Made by a program: the position numbers and the translations under genes. From Deltaproteobacteria bacterium (GTDB taxonomy: Bacteria; Desulfobacterota; UBA8473), in NCBI GenBank assembly GCA_030623035.1, contig JAUXFK010000069.1:1-11985 (forward strand): a DNA stretch of 11,985 nucleotides, given 5' to 3'. The notes below the pieces were generated by a model. The model did not search any database, was not told the DNA's origin, and was given only the letters and a program-made list of their open reading frames with translations. Below are positions 6,835 through 11,985 of this stretch, in pieces. Position 1 is the first letter of the stretch. Every line of letters begins with the position of its first letter.

Positions 6835-7545
6835 ATGGGACAGAATCAAAAGACCAAGAACCTGAGTAAGTTAATGTCTTACATCCTGAGACATCGACCA
6901 GATGAGTTTGGACTCGTACTGGATGAAGAAGGATTTATATCCCTAGAAGAGCTGCATAAAGCCATCATCGAAGAAGAAGGATGGTCATATGTGCGCACAG
7001 GTGATATCTTGCATGTTGTCCATACCAGTGACAAAGAGCGGTTCCAAATCGATGGGAAACAAATAAGAGCCGCTTACGGCCACTCTTTTCCTGTGAATAT
7101 CAAATATGAGCCTTCTGTGCCCCCAAAGATACTATACCATGGAACCCGATTAAAGACATATCCCAGTATCCTGCAAAATGGTTTAAGGCCTATGGGGCGT
7201 CAGTATGTACACCTTACCACTTCAAAAGAGTTAGCCCTTCGTATCGGTCGTCGACGAACCGCAGAGCCCATCCTCTTGATAATAAATTCCAAAAGGGCAT
7301 ATGAGGGAGGTATTGTCTTCTATAGAGCAAACGAACTGATCTACCTGGTTGAAACATTGCCTGTTGCATATATAAACGGTCCCCCCCTTCCTAAAAGAAG
7401 TAAGGAAAAAGACGTAAAGAAGAAAAAAGAAACGGAGACAGAGGTCTTAGAAAATATCTTATTCGCCACCAGATTACATCCCCATAAGCACTTCAAAGAA
7501 AATAAGAGAAAGAGAACATCCAGGAAGAGAGGAGCCAGAAAATAG
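6835..7545 (+). CDS. kptA: RNA 2'-phosphotransferase (Tpt1/KptA)
   Basis: A 236-residue Tpt1/KptA enzyme, which removes an internal 2'-phosphate from RNA by transferring it to NAD+, releasing ADP-ribose cyclic phosphate and nicotinamide. The N-terminal winged-helix part contains LSKLMSYILRHRP with R19-H20; the ADP-ribosyltransferase part has KERFQI (R69), LYHGTRL (100-106) and MGRQYVHLT (R122). These fit the family's Arg-His-Arg-Arg active site. Bacterial KptA proteins are usually about 180 residues; this one has some 50 extra residues after PPLPKRSK that are very rich in Lys and Arg (KKKK, KRKRTSRKR), probably disordered and RNA-binding. It starts 5 bp after gcvH without a clear ribosome binding site, suggesting coupling. 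In bacteria its natural substrate is uncertain because the fungal/plant tRNA-splicing pathway is absent. Confidence 0.93.
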   Translation: MGQNQKTKNLSKLMSYILRHRPDEFGLVLDEEGFISLEELHKAIIEEEGWSYVRTGDILHVVHTSDKERFQIDGKQIRAAYGHSFPVNIKYEPSVPPKILYHGTRLKTYPSILQNGLRPMGRQYVHLTTSKELALRIGRRRTAEPILLIINSKRAYEGGIVFYRANELIYLVETLPVAYINGPPLPKRSKEKDVKKKKETETEVLENILFATRLHPHKHFKENKRKRTSRKRGARK

Positions 7546-7568
7546 TAACTTTCGCATAAAAAGTATTG

Positions 7569-7597
7569 TTGACTTTCAATGGGATCTGTATTAATAA
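7569..7597 (+). promoter_or_regulatory. Possible promoter of the TPM-domain gene
   Basis: TTGACT (7569-7574, five of six -35 matches) is followed after 17 bases by TAATAA (7592-7597), a poor -10. It sits in the only sizeable gap (103 bp) between kptA and the next gene, where a new transcription unit would be expected. Confidence 0.35.
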
Positions 7598-7648
7598 CTT
7601 AGTGACGAATGAACTCTCTAAAAATTAAACAACCAGGAAAAGGCGAAA

Positions 7649-8434
7649 ATGGAGAAAAGTCCATTATTAAAGGTTAGAAACAGGTTATTCCTTTTATCTA
7701 TCGCATCTGTTTTCATACTCTTATTGAGCATAGATAATGCCAATGGGCAGGCAAAATACCCAAAGCCCAAAGGTGCTGTAAACGATTTTGCGAATGTCAT
7801 CTCTTTGGATGATGAAAGGCGAATCGAATCTCTTGCCCACGAAGTTTTACAAAAGACCGGTACAGCCATAGTTGTTGCAACAGTCGATACTGTTGGTGAC
7901 CTGGATTACTTTACATACGCCAATGAACTCTATCAAGACTGGGGTATAGGTAAAAAGGGGGAAGATAAGGGGGTTCTGATCTTCCTGACATTAAAGGAAA
8001 GAAAGCTCAGAATAGAGACAGGCTATGGTGTCGAAGGGATACTTCCGGATGGACTTGTAGGTCAGGTAATGGATGATTATATGATACCATACCTAAAGAA
8101 TGAGCAGTTTGGGAAAGGGATAATGAATGGTGTGATTGTAATTGCATCCATAATCGCTAAAGATGCCCGAATCAAACTGACCGGACAGCCGATGGTTAAA
8201 AGAACCCTGCCAAAGAAAAGAAGTTCGGCACTTGGATTTCTTCCCATTCTTATTTTCATCATTTTTTTCTTTGCGCTAGCCCGCTCAAGAACAGGCATCT
8301 TACCTCTTTTGCTCTTGATGATGATGGGAAGAGGCGGAGGTTTTGGCGGAGGCTTCGGAGGGGGGTTCGGCGGAGGTTTTGGTGGCTTTGGAGGCGGCAT
8401 GAGCGGCGGAGGTGGAGCAGGCCGTAGTTTTTAA
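7649..8434 (+). CDS. TPM-domain membrane protein (YgcG family)
   Basis: A 261-residue exported protein of the TPM (TLP18.3/Psb32/MOLO-1) family. An N-terminal hydrophobic segment (about 13-28) ending near ANGQA is a signal peptide. The TPM domain follows (about 42-175): VNDFANVIS (44-52), IVVATVDT (74-81), ANELYQDWGIGKKGEDKGVLIFL (91-113), ERKLRIETGYGVEGILPDG (117-135). A transmembrane stretch lies at about 196-212, with a second hydrophobic patch to 227, then a Gly-rich tail (228-261) ending GGGGAGRSF, as is usual for this group. TPM domains have been reported with weak phosphatase activity or structural roles in complexes; the function here is unknown. Start: AAAAGG lies 5 bases before the ATG at 7649. 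TPM genes often accompany lemA, which is found 1 kb downstream. Confidence 0.88.
   Translation: MEKSPLLKVRNRLFLLSIASVFILLLSIDNANGQAKYPKPKGAVNDFANVISLDDERRIESLAHEVLQKTGTAIVVATVDTVGDLDYFTYANELYQDWGIGKKGEDKGVLIFLTLKERKLRIETGYGVEGILPDGLVGQVMDDYMIPYLKNEQFGKGIMNGVIVIASIIAKDARIKLTGQPMVKRTLPKKRSSALGFLPILIFIIFFFALARSRTGILPLLLLMMMGRGGGFGGGFGGGFGGGFGGFGGGMSGGGGAGRSF
8330..8431 (+). repeat. Degenerate GGAGGCTTC-type repeat coding the Gly-rich tail
   Basis: The end of the TPM gene consists of near-tandem units of about 12 bases coding Gly-Gly-Phe-Gly, repeated some five to six times with variation (GGTTTTGGCGGAGG, GGCTTCGGAGG and so on). Such units change in copy number easily by slippage. It is a coding repeat and not a mobile element. 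Confidence 0.6.
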
Positions 8435-8451
8435 AAAAGGAGATGCGCAAA

Positions 8452-9195
8452 ATGGGTAAGATCCCAAATGACCCAAAAGAGATATTTGAAGAGTTCGCAA
8501 CAGATTACAAGAATGCCTTCGACAATGATCTGATATCCATAATTCTCTATGGCAGTGGCGCAAGTGGAGATTATATTCCTAAAAAATCCGACTTGAATTT
8601 TCTCATTGTTTTGTCTGAAAAAGGTATTCAGACCCTTGAAAAATCCTTTAAGATCATATCAAAATGGAGAAAGAGGAAAGTCAATACCCCGCTTTTTTTA
8701 ACAAAAGGTTATATAATGTCTTCTCTTGATACATTTCCCATTGAATTCTTAAACATGAAGATGAATTATGCTCTGGTCTACGGAGAAGATGTGCTTTCTG
8801 ATCTCACTTTTGAAAAGGAGCATATAAGAATCGAGTGTGAAAGGGAGTTGAAGGCAAAACTTCTTCAATTGAGACAAGGATACCTGGAAACATCTCACAG
8901 GACGGGAAATATGCAACTGTTCATTGCCGGTTCGATCACGACATTCATCGCTATATTTAAGGCTATCCTGTATTTAAAAGACATAAAAGTTCCTACCCAT
9001 AAAGATCAGACGCTTGCCCTTACGTGTGAGAAGTTTAATCTGGATTATGAGATATTTTCAATGTTACTGAGCATAAAGAAAAAAGAAAAGAAACCTTCCA
9101 GAGATGAGATGGATTCATTAATACACGGATATATCAGTGAAATAAAACGGATTTCATCGATTGTTGATACAATGGATATAAATGATTCGCCATGA
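8452..9195 (+). CDS. Nucleotidyltransferase-fold protein, function unknown
   Basis: A 247-residue protein with an N-terminal pol-beta-type nucleotidyltransferase core: IILYGSGASGDYIPKKSD (30-47) gives the glycine-serine motif (G34, S35) and the first metal-binding Asp (D47). The second position of the D-x-D pair is Asn (DLN, 47-49), so metal binding may be altered; some members of this broad family share an Asn there. The rest is mainly helical, including a hydrophobic stretch around FIAGSITTFIAIFKAILYL, which might contact the membrane. The start at 8452 is preferred over 8443 because AAGGAG (8437-8442) abuts 8443 but stands 9 bases before 8452. It ends in TGA, a true stop in this genome. 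The gene lies directly behind the TPM gene and is probably translated with it. An antibiotic-modifying role (ANT-like) cannot be claimed. Confidence 0.7.
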   Translation: MGKIPNDPKEIFEEFATDYKNAFDNDLISIILYGSGASGDYIPKKSDLNFLIVLSEKGIQTLEKSFKIISKWRKRKVNTPLFLTKGYIMSSLDTFPIEFLNMKMNYALVYGEDVLSDLTFEKEHIRIECERELKAKLLQLRQGYLETSHRTGNMQLFIAGSITTFIAIFKAILYLKDIKVPTHKDQTLALTCEKFNLDYEIFSMLLSIKKKEKKPSRDEMDSLIHGYISEIKRISSIVDTMDINDSP

Positions 9196-9258
9196 AAAAT
9201 GGAACTTATAATTCGATGATTTATTGACACTGTAAGCTCAGCAATTTTGAAATTTTAT

Positions 9259-9381
9259 CAGATTCAACGGTGATCAAATTTTAACCCGTGCAGAACTCAC
9301 ATCTTTCCCCTGTTTTTTCTAAACGCTCACTAAGACGTTCGAACAGTTGCACGAATTAAAATTTGACCACCGTTGAATCTG
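9259..9381. repeat. 123-bp inverted-repeat element (MITE-like)
   Basis: Arms at 9259-9292 and 9348-9381 are inverted copies over 34 bases: CAGATTCAACGGTG, then A or G, then TCAAATTTTAA, three variable bases and GTGCA; one mismatch in the first 26. Fifty-five bases lie between and code for nothing. Outside the arms the symmetry stops abruptly. No convincing target-site duplication is visible. The region 9196-9451 otherwise holds no gene. Confidence 0.7.
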
Positions 9382-9383
9382 TT

Positions 9384-9413
9384 TTGATGCCATCTATTTC
9401 ATAAAGCTAAAAT
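9384..9413 (+). promoter_or_regulatory. Probable promoter of lemA-DUF1573
   Basis: TTGATG (9384-9389) and TAAAAT (9408-9413, five of six -10 matches) are separated by 18 bases. The -35 box begins two bases after the end of the inverted-repeat element, so the element may supply or influence upstream promoter contacts. The start of transcription would be near 9420, about 30 bases before the lemA ATG. Confidence 0.5.
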
Positions 9414-9451
9414 AATACAAAAGTAATAAAGAGTTATAAGGAGGAAAAGAG

Positions 9452-10027
9452 ATGGGTAAAGCCGGTAAGATTGGAATCATTATTGCTGTAGTCCTTATTA
9501 TTTTAGTTATATCCATATATTCCTTTTTCAAGGGAACCTATAACAGATTTGTTGACCTTGATGAAGGTGTAAAAGGGGCATGGGCCCAGGTAGAAAACCA
9601 ACTTATGAGGCGCTACGATCTGATCCCCAATTATGTTGAAACTGTAAAAGGATATGCCAAGCATGAAAAAGAAGTATTAATTAAGGTAACCGAGGCCAGA
9701 TCCAGGGTTGGAGGAGCAAAGAGCGTTTCAGAAAAGATCGAAGCCAATAATCAATTAAGCTCTTCTTTAAGCAGGCTTTTGGTCGTTATTGAAAGATATC
9801 CTGACTTAAAAGCGAACCAAAACTTCATCCGTCTTCAAGACGAACTCGCAGGGACTGAAAACAGAATTGCTGTGGAACGAATGAGGTATAATGAGGCAGT
9901 CAAGAAGTATAATATCAGGATACGGTCATTTCCGGACAACATCCTTGCAAATATGTTCGGATTCGATGAGGCAGATTTCTTCCAGGCTCCCGAGGAGGCA
10001 AGCACAGCTCCCAAGGTAAAATTTTAA
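9452..10027 (+). CDS. lemA: LemA family membrane protein
   Basis: A 191-residue LemA family protein: an N-terminal transmembrane helix (about 6-26) followed by a long helical domain. The family hallmark is complete: YNRFVDLDEGVKGAWAQVE (30-48) and QLMRRYDLIPN with YVETVKGYAKHEKE (50-74), then VTEARSRV, and later ENRIAVERMRYNEAVKKYN near the C terminus with FPDNILANMFGF. LemA proteins are anchored in the inner membrane; their molecular role is not established, though they often travel with TPM/YgcG proteins, as here. A strong ribosome binding site (AAGGAGG) stands about 8 bases before the ATG. The DUF1573 gene starts 16 bp after the stop, so the two are co-transcribed. Confidence 0.95.
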   Translation: MGKAGKIGIIIAVVLIILVISIYSFFKGTYNRFVDLDEGVKGAWAQVENQLMRRYDLIPNYVETVKGYAKHEKEVLIKVTEARSRVGGAKSVSEKIEANNQLSSSLSRLLVVIERYPDLKANQNFIRLQDELAGTENRIAVERMRYNEAVKKYNIRIRSFPDNILANMFGFDEADFFQAPEEASTAPKVKF

Positions 10028-10043
10028 AAGGGATATAAATTCA

Positions 10044-10748
10044 ATGAAGAGTATAATCAAATCAGGAAGTATCATAAGTGTTTCGATTGTATTGCTTATA
10101 GCTTTCACAACTATTACAATCGAGGCCAATGGGATCACAGATACCCCTGTCATCGTTATCCCGAAAAGCGAGATTGACTTAAAAGAGGTAAGAGAGGGTA
10201 CACTTTTAGAGCACGGCTTTACTGTATATAACAAAGGCAACAGCCTCCTTGAAATAAAGAGAGTAAAGACAACCTGAGGATGCACTCTCGTTCGGTTCGA
10301 CCGTACGATTCCTGCCGGCGGTAAGGGAGAGGTTAATTTAAAGATAGATACGACCGGATTGCACAAAATCATACATAAAAAAGCGACCATCTTCAGTAAT
10401 GATCTCGAGAGTCCAAAACTCATTGTTTCTATCAAGGCCAAGGTTAAACCCATTATCTCTATTCATCCACGTTCCGTCTCTTTAAGGGGGAAAAAGGATG
10501 TACCAATCGTTAAGCAAGTCACTGTAATTGCACATGAGGATATTCCACTTGATATTACGCCTGTTCGATTTACTTTATCCGATAAGACATCTTATGATAT
10601 TGAAACCATTGATAAGGGAAAGACCTATCGTATTACCTTCCGCAATAAATGGAAAATAAGAGGAGCATACCGAGGCGTTTTAGAATTGAAAACCAACTAT
10701 CCTGATAAACCGTTGCTCAAAATAAAAATCTATGGTTTTATACAGTAG
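10044..10748 (+). CDS. Secreted DUF1573 protein, probable selenoprotein (Sec78 at in-frame TGA)
   Basis: Read through the TGA at 10275-10277 this is a 234-residue protein. An N-terminal hydrophobic signal (about 12-28) is followed by a beta-sandwich DUF1573 domain: the segment VIVIPKSEIDLKEVREG, then FTVYNKGNSLLEIKRVKTT, the motif [TGA]-G-C-T, RTIPAGGKGEVNLKIDTTG and the family-like FSND before SIKAKVKP. The family normally reads TTCGCT with PGG later; here the TGA replaces exactly the first Cys, giving Sec78-Gly-Cys80. No other stop or frame change occurs in 235 codons. A hairpin follows the TGA. A second domain of beta strands fills the C-terminal half. UGA is not globally reassigned, since Trp is TGG and a neighbour ends in TGA. 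A nonsense mutation would split it into 77 and about 129-156 residue parts. It is co-transcribed with lemA. Function unknown; an exported redox role is inferred. Confidence 0.75.
10278..10312 (+). promoter_or_regulatory. Candidate bacterial SECIS stem-loop
   Basis: Directly after the in-frame TGA, TCGT-T-CGGT pairs with ACCG-T-ACGA around a TCG loop (10288-10308; 8 bp with one T-T mismatch), and GGA (10278-10280) can close with TCC (10310-10312). The apical loop begins 19 bases after the TGA, within the distance used by known bacterial SECIS elements in which SelB recognises the loop. The loop is tight and its G is the third base, not a textbook fit, so the element is a candidate only. Confidence 0.5.
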
Positions 10749-10810
10749 CGGCATCCCCCATCCCCTCTTCCAAGAACTCATTTCCGGCAAGGAATACCTC
10801 TATTTATAGC

Positions 10811-10840
10811 TTGACTTTCCCAAACAAAATAGAGTAGTAT
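10811..10840 (+). promoter_or_regulatory. Promoter of the EF-G-like gene
   Basis: TTGACT (10811-10816) and TAGTAT (10835-10840) are spaced by 18 bases, with a predicted start of transcription near 10847. This sits in the 145-bp gap after the DUF1573 gene, about 50 bases before the ATG at 10894. No clear terminator for the preceding operon is seen in the gap. Confidence 0.5.
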
Positions 10841-10893
10841 ACGTTCATTTTTATAGCCCAAAATTATTGCTACTAAAAGGAGACGGATGCTCT

Positions 10894-11985
10894 ATGAAAA
10901 AACTCGACGCGCAGAAACTCAGAAATGTCAGTATCATCGCTCATGGGGGCGCAGGAAAGACCTCTTTAGCTGAGGCCATGTTATTTACTACAAAGGCGAC
11001 CGATCGTTTAGGAAGAGTAGACAATGGAACTTCAATCATGGATTATGAACCTGAAGAGATCAAGAGGAAGATTACGATAAGTTCTTCCTTACATCATTTC
11101 GATTGGCAAAAACATAAGGTCAATATAATCGATACTCCTGGAGATGGAAACTTTAATAACGATTCAAGAAATGCCCTCTTTGTTTCTGATGGTGCAGTTG
11201 TTGTTATTGATGCAACTTCAGGGATAAAGGTTCAAACAGAAAGACTCTGGCAATACTGTAATGATTTGGGGATTCCCAGGCTGGTATTTCTAAATAAGAT
11301 GGATAGGGAAAGGGCATCTTTCTCTAATATCATAGATGAGATAACAAGAACATTCGAAATAAAAACTGTAACCACTTATCTCCCAATAGGTGCAGAAGAG
11401 TCATTTAGAGGAGTAGTGGATCTGATAAAGATGAAGGCCCTGATCTATAAAAAAGACGAAAGTGGAGACTATACTGAGGAGGAAATCCCCCAGGAACTTC
11501 TGGATGAGGCTACTGAATTAAGAGGGAAAATGGTAGAAGATATTGCTGAGGCCTCTGATGATCTATTGGAGAAATACCTCGAAGGCGAAGAATTGACCAA
11601 TGACGATCTACTGATGGGGCTGAGGGAAGGAACATTACAAATGAAATTTGTTCCCGTATTATGTGGCTCAGCACTGAAAAATATTGGGACGCAACCTCTT
11701 ATGGATATAATTGTTCACTGTCTACCCTCTCCAGTAGAAACAGGCGAACGTATGGGGATGAATCCAGCGAAAAATACGGAAGAGGTTCGTAAACCAGATG
11801 AAAGTGAGCCCTTCTCTGCATTTGTATTTAAAACCATCGCAGATCCATATACTGGGAAATTAACTCTTTTTAGAATATATTCAGGCATATTGAATTCTGA
11901 TTCAACGATATACAATGCAACGAAAGAAGAGAAAGAAAGGGTAGGGCAAGTATTTCAAATAGAAGGGAAAAATCAAAAACCGATA
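10894..11985 (+). CDS. fusA: EF-G-like translational GTPase, N-terminal part (runs off the window)
   Basis: The first 364 codons of an elongation factor G family protein; the reading frame is open to the window edge. The GTPase domain shows AHGGAGKT (G1, residues 16-23), an altered G2 (KRKITI), DTPGDGNF (G3, about 82-89), and NKMD (G4, about 134-137), with the G5-like CGSA further on (about 266-269). Domain II begins near PFSAFVFKTIADPYTGKL. Standard EF-G has AHIDAGKT and DTPGHVDF; here the catalytic His of the G3 loop is Asp, and the G1 loop differs. This marks the EF-G-like (EF-G2) branch, which usually exists beside a canonical EF-G; EF-G2 roles are less clear than translocation. Start: AAAAGGAG (10875-10882) lies 11 bases before the ATG; an ATG at 10887 is out of frame. 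The symbol fusA is used loosely for the family. Confidence 0.88.
   Translation, partial: MKKLDAQKLRNVSIIAHGGAGKTSLAEAMLFTTKATDRLGRVDNGTSIMDYEPEEIKRKITISSSLHHFDWQKHKVNIIDTPGDGNFNNDSRNALFVSDGAVVVIDATSGIKVQTERLWQYCNDLGIPRLVFLNKMDRERASFSNIIDEITRTFEIKTVTTYLPIGAEESFRGVVDLIKMKALIYKKDESGDYTEEEIPQELLDEATELRGKMVEDIAEASDDLLEKYLEGEELTNDDLLMGLREGTLQMKFVPVLCGSALKNIGTQPLMDIIVHCLPSPVETGERMGMNPAKNTEEVRKPDESEPFSAFVFKTIADPYTGKLTLFRIYSGILNSDSTIYNATKEEKERVGQVFQIEGKNQKPI

Noticed and set aside
8300..8450. Proline/glycine-rich open frames opposite the TPM gene end
   Set aside because: By-products of the GC-rich Gly-coding repeat on the plus strand.
9224..9229. Perfect TTGACA as a promoter after the nucleotidyltransferase gene
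   Set aside because: No acceptable -10 box at 16-18 bases; the nearest A/T-rich candidate is 23 bases away.
10359..10748. Separate 129-residue gene starting at a TTG
   Set aside because: It is in the same frame as the DUF1573 gene, has no ribosome binding site, and starts in the middle of the domain; it is the part after the TGA.
1..11985. CRISPR array, insertion sequence with transposase, or prophage genes
   Set aside because: No regularly spaced direct repeats and no transposase, integrase or phage structural gene is visible.

Overview
The window looks like part of the chromosome of an anaerobic, metal-rich bacterium, most plausibly a Desulfobacterota-type (deltaproteobacterial) organism. 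The reasons are a tungsten/molybdenum aldehyde:ferredoxin oxidoreductase family enzyme with its own small sulfur carrier, an oxygen-sensitive radical SAM enzyme, a dispersed palindromic repeat (core TTCCGGCGAAAGCCGGAA) that I associate with such genomes, and a probable selenoprotein. Base composition is moderately AT-rich and gene density is high. The lineage is an inference, not a demonstrated fact.

Layout: (1) 1-446: a repeat element, then tRNA-Gln(CUG) on the minus strand with a terminator behind it. (2) 447-1868, minus strand: a two-gene operon, a PHP-domain phosphoesterase followed by cutA. (3) 1869-2284: a divergent control region with a good plus-strand promoter, an 81-bp inverted-repeat element and a structured leader. 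(4) 2285-7545, plus strand: a tightly packed run of AOR-family oxidoreductase, ThiS/MoaD-like sulfur carrier, plsY, a radical SAM protein, gcvH and kptA, with gaps of 5-39 bp. (5) 7649-10748: an envelope-associated group with a TPM-domain protein, a small nucleotidyltransferase-fold protein, a 123-bp inverted-repeat element that abuts the next promoter, LemA, and a secreted DUF1573 protein. (6) 10894 to the window end: the N-terminal 364 residues of an EF-G-like translational GTPase with its own promoter.

The most interesting feature is the DUF1573 gene at 10044-10748. Its frame is interrupted once, by a TGA at 10275-10277, exactly where the family carries the first Cys of its conserved CGCT motif. 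The frame continues cleanly for 156 more codons with family-typical sequence, the second Cys of the motif is kept, and a stem-loop lies directly behind the TGA at SECIS distance. The simplest reading is a selenoprotein with a Sec-Gly-Cys motif, which gene callers would split into two ORFs. I do not recall a described selenocysteine form of DUF1573. Selenium-insertion genes are not in this window, so the claim depends on the rest of the genome.

How the genes work together: the AOR-like enzyme and the sulfur carrier probably form a functional pair, because the carrier would supply sulfur for the metal-binding pterin. plsY, gcvH and kptA are housekeeping genes (phospholipid synthesis, glycine cleavage, RNA 2'-phosphate removal) that share transcription with no obvious common task. 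TPM, LemA and DUF1573 proteins are all predicted to be membrane-anchored or exported.
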